Part shown: piece by piece, positions 12,601-24,556 of the stretch | Position numbering within the stretch: position 1 is the first letter of the stretch | Layout: each line of letters opens with the position of its first letter | Notes under the pieces: model-generated | The model's input: only the letters and a program-made list of their open reading frames with translations | The model's database searches: none | Told to the model about the DNA's origin: nothing | Translations under genes and position numbers: made by a program | Assembly (NCBI GenBank): GCA_910589415.1 | Contig: OU342633.1 | Span: 43,592,210 to 43,656,209 of the forward strand | Source: Malachius bipustulatus | Taxonomy: Eukaryota > Arthropoda > Insecta > Coleoptera > Melyridae | Reading direction: 5' to 3' | Length of the DNA: 64,000 nt

Positions 12601-15600
12601 AAAAATGTGAATATTAATTAAGAGAAGAAAAATATCTCAAAGACGATGAAAGGTGATAAAATTTAAAACAGCGTAACGAGATTTAAGAAAAATGTAAATC
12701 GCAACAATTAGTATTCATAAGAAATTCAAATCGGGCTAATTGACAACATGAAGTCACCCCGTCCCCGTAAATTTTTCGGACAAATTCTAGCCAGGTGGTG
12801 TTATTTTGCAGTGTCATCAGTCACTTCAATGGAAAGCCAATTTGCCGGTGTAATTTATTTATGGCACATTGTAAGTCGCTTTGGGAATTGCGGACGGCAC
12901 AGATTTCAGTTTTACATCTCGCCTTTAAATCGAATTTTCTTCACAACCGGCTCGTCCGCATCAGCCTCACTTTGATACTTCCTCCTTTTTATTTCTCCAT
13001 TGTGTTGTGAAAGGTTCTGTAATTCATTCTCGTGAAAACTCAAATCCCATTATCGCCTCTCGACAAGTACTACCTCGCTGCTGTCTTTAAATCGATTACC
13101 AGTTAATTCCTTTAAAATCCACCTCCGGGCTACTCTTCCATGTCTGAACCAATTCTAAATCGAAATATATACCTGCCTGCGCCTTTGACACCCCTGAATA
13201 AATCGCTCACACTGTACTACCTGTTGGCTTACGTATGGTAAACTTATTTTTTAGGTTCCGAAGAGGATTCAAACAGTTCTTTTCGTGTCTACCGTTTGTG
13301 CATGTCAGTCCTGCTGTACTTACTAGACGAGAAGTCTTCACCAGCAGACGGAGGTCATATTCAGGATCACCTGACAGGAACAGGATTGTTAGGAACGGTA
13401 AGTCCAATAAAGTTTTATTGCATTTTTTTTCTTAATAAGCCTTAGTGATAAAAAGAATGGTGAAACGCGAATATAAGGTTCTACAAAGCTGCAGATGAAA
13501 ACTCACTAATCACTCTACTACAGCTGGAAAAAAAAAGCGTTTCTATTGTTCATACAATAATGTTTTATTAAAAATGAAGAGACCTTGTGCGTTGTGTTGT
13601 ATTAACCCACTTTGTTCGTTCGTAGTATCAACGATACGAAAATACTCAAGTTAGCCAATGGTTGGGAGAAAGGAGATATTATTAAAAACAATACTTTTCC
13701 GCTATGAAATGAAATCAACCATTTATTATAATATTCATTATAACCCCCTCCCAAATGGCGGGTTCGGTGCAACTAATCAGATCAGAGAAAGAACCCTTGT
13801 AAAGAAAACTCTGAAACATTGAATACAAATGACACAGCACATAAAACAATCACCGTTTTGGTGTAAATTGGAATTAATAAACAAAACAAGAACTGCAAAA
13901 CCGGCAGTCATCAAAAACAATTGTAAAATCAAAAAAACAAAAAAATAGTGCATGAATAAATTATCAAATCAATTATTAAATATTAAAGAAATCAAATACG
14001 TTTATAAGTTTCAAAAAACCTTCTTGCGCATCAATCGCAGAAACAGTGTATTTTTATGCGATTCAACTATGAAAATTTTTGCCGCCTTTTAAATTGGCTT
14101 TCTGAATTTTTCAATAGTCAGGTCGAATTTGCGTAGTGGTTTACTGTGAAAATTTCATTTCATTTCGTTTGAAAGCGTGCCATAAAATAGATTTTTACAT
14201 AATAAACAAAAAAAAAAATTGGCAAAATTTAACAATTTCGTCTCTTGTCCTATATACCCGCCACTGACTTTACACAGAGTAACTTTAAAAAGTTACAGGC
14301 GAGTTCTGAAAACCGAACATTTGAAATTTTAGAGAAATAAACATCATGTAAAAAAATTCGAATAACTCCGCCATTTCTCTTATTTGCTTCTTTAAATTTT
14401 GGAGAGTTACAAGCTATTAGTGTAGTTGTCTACTCCGAAAATTTCAGGTAAATTCCCTCAAAAATGTGCTCATAATCAATTAAAGAAATTTAGCCATTTT
14501 TACCATTTTCTTACCAACGCCACTAGCTTACTAATGAAAATAATAAAAATTTTATTGCATTAATTCAAATTTCAAATCATTTTAGTCCAATCTTGTTAAT
14601 ACAGGTTTGTAGGAGTTTTTATTTTCTGCAATTGGGGTTGGCAGGAGCAGTCATATCTGCATGGGTGGTCCCGCCCGAGCCGAGCGCGATGAAAACGGTG
14701 CGCTGGTCTGGTGCTGGTGCTGGTTTTAAATCAAGCAGTCCCGGGTCTGAATATTACATTCAATCGTTAAGTTATTAAACAAGCCTTTAATTGTCATCCT
14801 CATTATTTTGTTGTGAAAAGTTTTCTTTCTATATTGCTTATACAGGGACTAAAAAATAGCCTTTTTCCCTAAAATTCAAAAAGCCGCCATTTTGAAATGG
14901 CTCGATCGATTTTGCTCAAAAAATGCAATACCAGACCACTACTTGTGGATAATGTCTTCCTCTCATAAAAATTTCAGCCTCCTAGATTGAAAACTGCTAC
15001 CAGAAAACCGTGCCACAGGACCGGATGTTTCGAAATTTTGAAGGACACCCTGTAGAAGTAACGCGACTTTTGAAAAAATTTTCAACTAAAATTTAACGTC
15101 ATCCCGAAGTTTCACAAGAGTAAAAAATTACTTCCACTAATCTGGAAAGATGAAGCTACTAGAGCGTTTTTAAAATTTTAGAGAAATTTACATCATGTAA
15201 AATAAATTTCAATATCTCCGCCATTTTTTCTATTTGATCCTTGAAATTTTTGAAGATTAAAGAGTATTAGTATAGTTGTCTACTGTAAAATTTTAGTTCA
15301 ATTCCTTCAAAAATGTGCTCAAAAACTGTTATAGAAATTAAGGCATTTTCACTCTTTTCCTACCCACGCCACTGGCTTATTAATGGAAAAAATTCAAATT
15401 TTTTTGCATTAACTCAAATTTCAATTAATTTTCTTTCAATCCTGTTAACTTGATGTGAAAGTTTTTTTGCCATCTTGCTCATACAGGGAATCAAAAAATA
15501 GTAAATTTTCAGCAAATTCAAATAGCCGCCATTTTGAAATGGCTCGGCCGATTTTGCTCAAGTGCAATACCAGACCACTCCTTGTGAACATCTTACTCTC

Positions 15601-18600
15601 ACAAAAATTTCAGTCTCCTAGATTGAAAACTGCGGCCAGAAACCGTGCCTCAAAGTCCGGATTTGGGGAACTTTGAAAGGACACCCTGTAGAAGTAACGT
15701 GACTTTTGGAAATTTTTTCAACGAAAATCTAAAGTCATTCCTCAGCTTTACAAGAATCCAAAATTTCGTTCACTAATCTTGAAAGATAAAGCTACAGAAG
15801 CGTTTTGAAACTCGAAAAATCGTGATTTTGGAGAAATAAATATATATATATATATAAAAAAGTGGAGCGTTATTCGAGCCAAGTACATATAGTAAAAAGA
15901 AGACGTTTGTTTGAGCCCTAGAACCCAAACAAACGTCTTCTTTTTACTATATATATATATATACAGTGCTTCCCAAAAGTAACGGATAAATTCGATAAAA
16001 CGGAGAGGGCTGTTTTTTTGAAAAAATAAAAAAACAGGTCGATTTTTTTTTTGAGTTGTTCAACTTTTGACATAATATTTGGGTATACAGGGTGATGCGC
16101 GAAAAAGTGGTGACGTCATCGGCATTTTTTTAAATGGCAACCCTTATTTTTTATTCCATTTTTTGATACTTAATTTAATTGCCAGTATGGTAATGTAATC
16201 AATTTGTAACCTTAAATAAGGAAATTTCTGAGAAACAGCTTGTGAGTCGAAATTGTGCACTTTTTACTGATGTGAAAATCGGAACATTAACGATAAAAAT
16301 AAAAAAATATCAAATAAAAATTACTGTTTCCATGGTAATTTTATAAGATCTGTCTATTAAATTAAGTCTATCAAATTGAATCTGTTAAATTAAATTAAAT
16401 TAAATCTATTAAATCTGTCGAAATTAAGTTATTTTCTCCGAAATTTCCTTTATAAACGTTACAAAATGATTACATTACCGTATTGGCAATTGGATGAAGT
16501 ATCAAAAAATTTAATAAAAAATAAGAGTTGCCATTTAAAAAAATGCCGATGACGTCACCACTTTTTCGTGCATCACCCTGTATACCCAAATATTATGTCA
16601 AAAGTTGAACAACTCAAAAACAAAATCGACCTGTTTTTTTATTTTTTCAAAAAAACAGCCCTCTCCGTTTTATCGAATTTATCCGTTACTTTTGGGAAGC
16701 ACTGTATATATAAATATATATATTAATGGAAAATTGTTAAGGGCTATAGGCAAAAGTCTTTTCTTAAAGTGTGGTCTTTATTATAATATCAACGTTTCGA
16801 CCGAACAATTTGGGTCATCTTCGGGATTCTAAAATGACAAAAAGGAAACAGTTAACGGTATAGCAGCTACTTACTAAAGATTACTTACAATAATTTGACC
16901 AATTCAATAGGTCTGGAAACATTTGGTAATTAAAAGAATTAAAAAATTTGTAATTTCTCGTCAACTATTTTCTTTGACAGATGTTTTGTCATTGAAAATT
17001 TATAATAATTATTACATAATAGTAGGTATTAAGACTAGGAACAATTGAAATAATATAAATATAATAATTACAGAATTTTTGATTGATATTATTGTTTAAA
17101 AAATTGTAATTGTAAATAAAAGTAAAAATTAGCTAGGTAGTTAATTTTTGTTCATTGTTTTTTGAGAATTTTTGTTATGTATGTCTGTTAATTTTGTTGT
17201 CATATAATAATATGGAGTTGTAAATAATGTTAAGTTCGTTTATATCTGATTTGGTGTTAATGGAATTACTATCTTCATTTATATAACACATCTCAAGAAA
17301 AATTCTTTTTTGAAAATGTTTTTCTTCTGTGAGTACAGAAATGTCTTCAAAGTTGGATTTAAGAAAATCTTAATTCAAATTTAAGAAAAGACTTTTGCCT
17401 ATAGCCCTTAACAATTTTCCATTAATATATTTATTTGGCAATTACTTCTATTATAATAAATATATATATATATAAATATATATATATATAAATATATATA
17501 TATATCGTGGGCAGGTGAATTTTGGAAAACCACTTTTTCGTAATCTGGGGGTCATGATCGGTGGACATTTGATGAGTTTGGGTGATTTTTGGAAAGTGAT
17601 GTCGTCCTCAATAGTGTATTTTTTTGTTAAAAAATACACTAATAACGCTTGGGATTACGAACCTACTGCATCTACGTTTACAGTTCAGATAACTTCATCG
17701 TTAGCCCTGTACCCCATACACACACATAAAAATATAAATGAACAGCGGGGGAAAATAACACGCCTTGATGGTGTCCTGCTATCACGACTTGGCACAGTGA
17801 CGTTGAATTAGGAGACGTAAAATTGGCTACAGACATAATTAAAAGGCAAGCGAACGGTCACCGATAAGGTGAACCAAACCATAGATTACAGTTACAAACA
17901 AATTACCCCAGCGTTAACTCATCGTTGTAAATCGTTTAAATAGCAACTGCAGTAGACGAATAATTGAATTAAATAATTATTAATGATCATAATCCCAAAT
18001 GAATTAATTTTCCCAAAATCAATTTAAATTAAAGATCATAAAGTTTACGAATACAACACCCAAGCAGGCATGAGTGAAATTCGAAAAAGACGCGTTAAAG
18101 TAGTGTTAAACATACTAAACTCCTGGAAAAATCTCGTCATCAGCCTTGTAGAACCTCGCACCCACCAAAGTAACGATATGACTATTTATGGTAATCTAAC
18201 GATCTAATAAATTCAAAACGACTTTAATTTAATATCTCAGGGATGTGAAATTAATATTTTGATTTCGTACCTAATTTTGCTATGTTTGGTGTTTTTTGGC
18301 ACTTTTGGCACTAGAATCAGCACGCTTTATACTTAATTTAATTAATAATACTGCACTCGATTTAAATCGGTAGTAGATTGTAAGGTACTTACCATCTGGC
18401 CCTCAAAGATTGGTTAATAAATCATTTTTTGAGGACTTATCTCTCTTATCAACAGGCTACGAATTCTACATTGAATAGAAAGGGACTAAAAGCAGAATTA
18501 GCCTCAAGTATCATCTATGAAGAGTGTTAACCTTGCAACATTTTTTGATATTTATTAATATTTAATAAAAGTCTTTTAAGCTTAATTAGGTAATATATTT

Positions 18601-20618
18601 AACTATAGCTACTATAATAGACGATTACATAATGTGTTTATCCTGAAATCTGAAGTGTAAAAGCAATTTAAGGGATGGCTTAAAGGGCGTGAAATGAGTT
18701 AATAATAATAACAACAGAACGACTTTAATTTCACATTCCTCATCACACACACACCGCTCACACTTTGTTTTCACGCTTTATTTTTGTGTGAGCCGCTTTT
18801 TGAAATTTTTAGGTGGAATTGTGAGGAAAAAAGTCTGGACTAAATGGACTGAAGAGGGAAATTAGAACCACAAAATCGGACTTTTACTTCTTTAGGTAAT
18901 TTGGCTTATCTTTATATGTTACGCTTTATTTGTATTTTATTAGATGATTATTGTAAATTTTACATTTTTGAAATTGTTCTCTTTTTTCTCGCATAAAATT
19001 TTTTGATATTTTATACTATATAGACGCTTATTCCTTGTGATTTGATGTTTAATAATAGTTGTTTCGTAAATAGAAAAGCACGCTATTTAAGCCATTTCTT
19101 TCATCATTCCATCTAGAGACCTATATATACCTACAATGGTGAGGATGAGGTACTTATTTAATCGAGGATGTGTCTAAATTACATGCTCGTACTTTAGAGT
19201 TCGTGTAGTTGGTAGATTCTGAGAAAACAAGAACTCAACCAGCCGACTAATGCGGGATATAAATGATCAGTTTCAAGTGTGCGAGGGTAGAGCACAAGAA
19301 ATGATTTTTCTCAAAGAGAAAAACTGGCTTGTCTCTTTACTTCATTTTGCAAAACGGTTTAACTCTAACTACTATTGCTGAACTACTATGCGAGATTACT
19401 TTTTATAGCCTTACTGTTTGTTGAGAATCAAGAAAAAATAAACTTTGAAGTATCAGCATGTAATTGAGCTAGATATATAACCAATCATCCTGTAGACCTT
19501 GCTAGAAATAATAACGAAGTTTCCTCGGAATTTTCTAATTCAGGTTCAAGTTCAAGGTAAGTCGTCTTAGTCTTAGAAGGACATTTCAATTCGGCTAGTC
19601 GAGTCTGAAAATTGATTTAATTCAAGTGAAGTTGGAGAGTATTATTCTGCTCAGGAGTACCAAAACTTAAATGTCTCCGCACATAATTAGCAGGCTAATT
19701 GAATCATGGCAGAGGCGGCCGCCGAAATTGTTTACCAAATTCCAGCCGATATTAATTTAGAGCCTCAAAGTCTTATCTTAATTAACTAATTTATCATCGA
19801 TCAGCGGGGAAATAATTTACACGCCAGTCACGTAATAAAATGTGACACATGTCACCATCAAGCCGACATACACGCCGTGAATATGTTTTTATTCAACCCT
19901 TTATATGCGGGAACCGATAGGGAAGCTGGTGAACGATGATGTATGACAAGATTTCAGATAACTTCATTACGAAATAAAACGTGATTTTCCGGGGAGGGGG
20001 GAGGAGGGATTTCCGCCGTAGTACTCCGGGATCAAACTTCTACTTGAACTTCGTTCATAAAACTATTTGTAAAAGAATTAACAGCCTTAAAAGCTTGAAT
20101 TGCACCAGCGTCTTTAATGATACCGAAAAATAAAATTTAAGTGCACCATTTTTATGGAGGACTTTCAAATTAATTTTTTATGACATTCCCTAAATTTACT
20201 TACTGCTTTTTGCTGTCATTGCATCCTTTGCTGGGACACATCATTTTTGGGAACTTGTATTTCTCTAAAAACGCACACAAATCTCATCGACATTTACTTT
20301 AGGGTGCCATGAAAAACACAAATATTCTGGCATACGTACATCAAAGTGACATATGATTTTGACATGCCGAAATGGTTGATATAATGAACAAGGTTCCAAA
20401 GAAGCAGCATTTATAGTTATTAGTGTATTAGTGTCGTTAATTATTATTAGTGTTCTTGCTGTATTGTTTCATATAAAGAGTGATATATTATTACGTGTAA
20501 TTTTTCAGGTACGATGCGCATGAACTACATGAACATGCCCCGTCCCAGTCCGCCCTCCTCGAGCAACACTGGTTGCACGACGGTGCAAGAGGAAGCCTGG
20601 CGGGGGCGACCGGCCTGA
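9484..20618 (+). CDS. TkR99D: Tachykinin-like peptide receptor (TkR99D type), C-terminal exons
   Basis: Class A GPCR for tachykinin-related neuropeptides, acting at the plasma membrane. Three exons are visible: 9484-9680, 13255-13397 and 20509-20618 (stop TGA 20616-20618). The first covers TM6 with CWLP ([18 protein letters not shown]) and TM7 with NPIIY ([20 protein letters not shown]). The second gives helix 8 and the start of the tail (FRRGFKQFF, then [14 protein letters not shown]), which matches the fly TkR99D tail pattern and not TkR86C. The last encodes a short Pro/Ser-rich tail. Junctions are in frame: AG|G gives Arg and G|GT gives Gly. TM1-TM5 are not found in the window and should lie upstream. 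The introns (3.6 and 7.1 kb) are full of repeats. Family assignment is firm; orthology is inferred from remembered motif similarity. Confidence 0.9.
9872..11400. repeat. 145-bp tandem array with inverted terminal half-unit
   Basis: About ten head-to-tail units with the landmark AGCAGCCTTAG at 10274, 10418, 10563, 10707, 10852, 10997, 11142 and 11284 (spacing 142-145 bp), plus two degenerate first units at about 10003 and 10137. From 10274 to 11141 two variants alternate (a 'cctgatcttg' type and a 'cccaattttg' type), a 290-bp dimeric period. At about 9914-9998 part of the unit lies in inverted orientation, so the array start can fold back. An ACAGGGTGTT terminus at 9872 suggests the array is internal to a DNA element with fold-back ends. 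Confidence 0.85.
12157..12376. repeat. Degenerate minisatellite (about 30 bp unit)
   Basis: Seven or so repeats of a pattern like AAAACTAGGGGAACCCC followed by a variable 'aatcccgctt' segment. Each unit has a GGGG...CCCC dyad able to form a small hairpin. It lies in the receptor intron 9681-13254. Confidence 0.7.
13255..13397 (+). CDS. TkR99D: Tachykinin receptor exon: helix 8 and proximal tail
   Basis: Acceptor TTAG at 13251-13254 and donor GTAAGT at 13398. Reads (R)FRRGFKQFF, then [19 protein letters not shown] and RNRIVRN. The Ser/Arg-rich segment is a likely kinase and arrestin region by analogy with GPCR tails. Confidence 0.9.
14841..15692. repeat. Two direct copies of a ~210-bp repeat plus related flanks
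   Basis: Segments 14841-15055 and 15482-15692 share ACAGGGA starts, the words 'gccgccattttgaaatgg', 'tgcaataccagaccact' and 'ctagattgaaaactgc', and ACACCCTGTAGAAGTAACG ends. Flanking words ('tctccgccattt', 'aaaatgtgctca', 'cgccact.gcttaytaatg') also occur near 14370-14540 and 15210-15390. The whole block is thus a diverged tandem of roughly 0.65-0.85 kb units in a receptor intron. Confidence 0.7.
15887..15952. repeat. 26-bp perfect inverted repeat (hairpin, 14-nt loop)
   Basis: Arm 15887-15912 (ATATAGTAAAAAGAAGACGT plus TTGTTT) is exactly repeated in reverse complement at 15927-15952, with loop GAGCCCTAGAACCC. AT dinucleotide runs flank both sides. It adjoins the TIR element starting at 15964. 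Confidence 0.9.
15964..16704. mobile_element. TA-flanked composite MITE with ~270-bp inverted arms
   Basis: Ends CAGTGCTTCCCAAAAGTAAC and its reverse complement, each bordered by TA, as for Tc1/mariner-like elements. Within both arms a second terminus appears at the palindrome centre: GGGTATACAGGGTGATG at about 16080 and CATCACCCTGTATACCC at about 16572. A second inverted-repeat element therefore seems inserted in the middle of the first. No transposase. Confidence 0.8.
16721..17428. mobile_element. MITE with ~48-bp TIRs
   Basis: The left end (TATTAATGGAAAATTGTTAA, then GGGCTATAGGCAAAAGTCTT) is repeated in reverse complement at about 17381-17428. The 0.6-kb interior has no ORF. A short relative lies at 21480-21562. 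Confidence 0.8.
17459..17505. repeat. AT-rich microsatellite
   Basis: Runs of (TA)n broken by TAAA, adjoining the MITE right end. Confidence 0.8.
17812..20508. other. Receptor intron sequence without further gene
   Basis: Remainder of the 13398-20508 intron. No exon-like ORF with splice sites and no strong repeat structure were recognised. Confidence 0.5.
20509..20618 (+). CDS. TkR99D: Tachykinin receptor terminal coding exon
   Basis: Acceptor TTTTTCAG at 20501-20508. Continues the frame as (G)[19 protein letters not shown] and [16 protein letters not shown], then TGA. The exon is much more GC-rich than the surrounding introns. AATAAA words near 21005-21012 are candidate polyadenylation signals. 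The reading frame is set by the phase of the previous donor, but this tail was not matched to a known protein. Confidence 0.75.
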
Positions 20619-21479
20619 CGGCGAAACCCGCGGGCGGCGGACACCGCCAAGGAATCTTCCGGTCAGCGCAAGACGTGGATATAGGGAACGGCGTCCGGGG
20701 GACTCCCCTGGACGCAAGAGGAAGATGAAGGACAGGATGCGGTGATCGAGACTAGGATGTAGTAGTGAAGACTAAAAGACTGTGAAGAAGCGACTTTTAC
20801 TATTGTTGTTAAGTATTTATTGGAACGAGACTATTTCTTGAAGCAGGCTATTGCTACTCGTTTTAATAATATTTATGTCTGGTGTAAAGATTGTTTAAAA
20901 ATTGAATATATTTCTGTCTCTAGAAACAGGGTACAAGCAAGAAGTACTTTAACTTATTAGGATTAGATAGGTGAATTTAAATTTTATAAAGCCATATAGG
21001 ATTTATAAATAAATGTAACATATCTTAGCTAATTATTTAATTCTAAAATTATGTGGACCTAACGTTGTCTTCAGTTTGTTGAAATTTAGACGCCGTCTGT
21101 ATATCACCGCTTACGATCTTCTAGATCTGAACGCAGATTGTACTGAAATTTACTTATTTTTTTTACTTTTGTGATTTACAAAATGAGATAAAATAATAAC
21201 TACATTATTAAGATTTCATATTTCTGACGCAACCGCGCATTATTTGTAGTCAAAATGCATTGTCTGGCTGAAGATTACAAAAAACTCGAGGGTTGAAAAC
21301 CATGCTGTGTGAAAGAGCTTTAATGGACTAGAATAATTGAAGGGGTAAGAAGCAAAAGGGTTCAAGTGACAAAAAATGGAAAAATGAGATAAGTACGTTT
21401 TTGAGTACTGAAAAGTAGCAATTTGTTGGTATATACAATACATATATTATAAAGTAAGTAATTGCCAAAAAATTATATT

Positions 21480-21562
21480 AATTGAAAATTGCTAAGTTTC
21501 TTATAATAAAGACCACACTTTAAGAAGAGACTTTTTGCCTATAGCCCTTAGCAATTTTCAAT
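21480..21562. mobile_element. Short internal-deletion relative of the 16721 MITE
   Basis: Ends ATTGAAAATTGCTAAG and CTTAGCAATTTTCAAT. It keeps 'gcctatagccctta' and 'aataaagaccacacttta' from the larger element, but only about 83 bp long. Confidence 0.65.
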
Positions 21563-21724
21563 GAATATAATACATATATATATTATATAAATATATATAT
21601 ATATAATACTAAATGCAATTAGCACGCAAAACACGCTTTAGAAAATACTCAAAGAAAGTTTAGGACTCATTTACTCCATTTCTATAGTATTGCACTTGAA
21701 CCCGTTTGCTTCTTACCCCTTCAA

Positions 21725-22092
21725 TTGTTATTAGAATGGTATTATTATTATTAGTCCTTCCTGATTTTCTATTATCTAAGGTGCAAGCAACAACCTCAAA
21801 TTTCAGTAATGATGGTTGCTGTAGGGCACAATATATTTTTTGATTGGTATCAGTTTTTAAATTTTTTAAAGAGCAGGTTTGTTCCAACATTTCCTTCTGA
21901 ACGAGCTTCACTTTTGATTTGAGCTGTAATTAGATGAAAACTGCATTGACAGGCTGTTTTTAGTGATTCTGAATATGGTATTATTATAGCCTTTCCTGAT
22001 GTTCTATTATCTAAGGTGCAAGCAATAACCTTACAATTTCAGTATAATGGTTGCTGTAGGGCACAATATTTTTTATTGGGTACTATAACTTT
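21725..22092. repeat. Direct duplication of a ~115-bp segment
   Basis: About 21727-21842 and 21972-22085 share 'ttctattatctaaggtgcaa' and 'atggttgctgtagggcacaa' in order, roughly 245 bp apart, with about ten percent difference by eye. No coding signal. Confidence 0.65.
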
Positions 22093-23715
22093 TTGAATTT
22101 TTTAAGTTTTCCTCAAACTCATGGTTCAAATAATAAGAGTACCTGTATATTTGACGATGGTATTATTAAAAAAAAAAACAGTCTAATATTCTCAGATGTA
22201 GCTTTGATATATGTCTCAATAAAAATGATGTCTCTTGTTTGCATAAGGATAATGTGAATGCGCACAATAATGATATTTGCTTACCTACGTAAATTACCGA
22301 CCGCCCATTTTTTACAAATAAAATTTTACAACAGTTTGTTCTGAAATATAAGATCGTAATTGGTAAATTTGTAAACTTTATAAACTATTTATACGTATAT
22401 AAGATCGAACCTAGGTAGGCTAGATAAGTGAATCATTGCAGATTTTTATTCATCACTGGGAAAACACAAACGCTTTCAAAACTAATTCAATCTCAGACAT
22501 TGGGTCATTTCTTCTCTTTCTCTACAATTAATGTTTAATACATCTCGAGAACATTGTTTGCGCTCATTTATTCTCTTTCTATGTCCTTCCCACATTACCA
22601 ACACAGAAGGACTGCATAAAAATGAAAAACCAGAAAAGTCGAACTAAATCTCAAATCGATGTTTTTTAATAGATACCATGACATGAATATTTTCATATAT
22701 GCTTGTGTAATGTAATTATCTCCTGTATGTAAATAGATACATATAAGTTATTTTAATTTAATGTGAATCCAAACGACCAATTGTGTGATACAAAAAAATA
22801 TTAAATACATCAGAGTTACCTATATAATAATTATATAAATAAATGAATATATTAATAATATAGGTGTGGGGTGTGCTACTATTAGAATATACTAGTATGA
22901 TTATTCAAAACAATGGATAGTCTTTATTTAACTTCTCTATTATTATTAATGAACTAAAGATTCAGGTTGTCTCAATCACAATGATAGATGCGCGCGATAT
23001 AATGCGCGTTTTTGCGTTGACATTGAAGAGAATAAGTAGGAACCAAAATAATTACTTTTATTTTAAATTTTGACTGGAACAAATACAACTGTAAAATAAT
23101 AACCACTTATTGCTAACTGAGAAGACTTAATTATTGTTTTGATTAATCCAAACTTATTGTACATATTGCAACAGGATTTATGTTACAAAAACTGTATTGG
23201 ACTTGCGTTAAGTATACCTATTCATGATGAAATCATGATGAGACACGTTATTAAAATCATTGTGATTACTTTGTAAATGTGATGGGTTTGTAAGCCCAAA
23301 AAGCCATCACCTCATCTGTAAGCCAAAAGTAAAGTCATATACTCTAATTACTCATTCTGAACTGTGAAAAAACAATTAGTGAGGATTGGGCAAGTGGCGC
23401 AGTCGATAGGATTATGTAATTCTCTACCGTGTCAGCAAATGAAGACTTTCATAATTTTGGTCGGAGTTGAAAGAAATTTCATGTCTCAGATTTAACTTGT
23501 ATCTAAAACCAATATTTATATCTATGATTGTTTTTTGTAAAATTGTAAAATGGAAGATTTTTTATTTTTTTCAAAAGCCTACCTAAATTATAATCACACG
23601 AAATTATGATTTCTCTCACAAGTAACTGCCTAGGTACACAATATCTTAACGACTTTCAATTTATCCTCCAATTAGTTTTACAGAATTTAATAATAATTTT
23701 ACAGCCTATACTTAA
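22093..23715. other. Intergenic, no gene seen
   Basis: AT-rich sequence between the receptor 3' region and the BEL insertion. No supported ORF or RNA gene. Confidence 0.5.
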
Positions 23716-24233
23716 TGTTGCAGATTGAGCTGCTTTTAAATTAGTTAAATCGTGTAGACACTGTCTATGTGTATGTAGACACAGTTTAGGATGAAGAAGA
23801 ACTGAAATGTCGAAGTTTCTGTTAAATATCGATCCGGGAGATGCACTTCTTAGGTGGTCTTCGTGGAATAGGGAAAAAGTAAAAATGTAACCCCTGCTTG
23901 CCTGCGTCAGGTGTGCAAAGCAAGATTCGCTTTTCGTTCGTTGACCAGGACAGAAGTCCTGCTGTCTCTAATATTCGTATTATTTCGTATCGTTCGTTCG
24001 TCAGACTAAATAAATACCTACATACCTACTCCGACTTAATTCAAATTATTCATCTTACTAAATCGTTTAATCATATTATAATCGTCTACATATAATTAGA
24101 AATTACCTTTAAATTGATTGGTTGTTCTACAGCATTGTGTAAAATTACTAGTTTTGCATTAAAAGATTAATTTAATGTGTGTCTATTAATTTATACAGTT
24201 CATTATTCGTTCTTTGTGTACCTAAACCGTACA
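23716..24233 (+). repeat. BEL element 5' LTR
   Basis: Starts TGTTGCAGATTGAGC and ends CTAAACCGTACA (TG...CA). 518 bp, with no difference seen from the 3' copy. Confidence 0.95.
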
Positions 24234-24239
24234 TAAAAG

Positions 24240-24257
24240 TGGTCCTTCGAGCCGGAT
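24240..24257 (+). promoter_or_regulatory. Primer-binding site, tRNA-Tyr type
   Basis: Six bases after the 5' LTR, TGGTCCTTCGAGCCGGAT is complementary to a 3' end ATCCGGCTCGAAGGACCA. That agrees with the conserved acceptor and T-arm of eukaryotic tRNA-Tyr (recalled). It would prime minus-strand cDNA synthesis. Confidence 0.75.
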
Positions 24258-24430
24258 TGTAACTGAATTTAGTGCAAATGGAAATTAATGGAAGTTGCTG
24301 GTGTACCATGGATGCAGTAAATACGTCGTTAAACAAAATTGTGCAGTTTTAAGTGTCCAAAATCGTTCATTGTCGAGTACAAGTGTTTCGTGTTTCGTGT
24401 TGGATGGTTGTTGCAGAGAAACTTCTGTAC

Positions 24431-24556
24431 GAGCGCCTGGGTTGCAGACAAGTCCCTGGAGTCCACAAAGACGAGCACCTGGATTGCAGACAAGGCCCTG
24501 GAGTCCACAAAAACGAGGTCCTGGATTGCAGAGAAGTTCCTGGATTCCACCAAACT
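24431..24556 (+). repeat. Three 42-bp tandem units in the BEL leader
   Basis: Units at 24431-24472, 24473-24514 and 24515-24556, each GAG-x-CCTGG-TTGCAGA-AAG...CCTGGA-TCCAC. The unit length is a multiple of three and several frames on both strands stay open, giving apparent ORFs with 14-residue repeats. They are probably a by-product of the repeat rather than genes. Confidence 0.85.

Noticed and set aside
17515..17811. 98-codon ORF next to a MITE
   Set aside because: No homology recognised, it starts directly after AT microsatellite sequence, and no splice or conservation signal was seen.
20505..20717. 70-codon GC-rich minus-strand ORF
   Set aside because: Antisense shadow of the last tachykinin receptor exon and its GC-rich 3' end.
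23380..23450. Possible tRNA gene (gggcaagtggcgcagtcga)
   Set aside because: The start resembles a D-arm, but no anticodon arm, T-arm or pairing acceptor stem follows.
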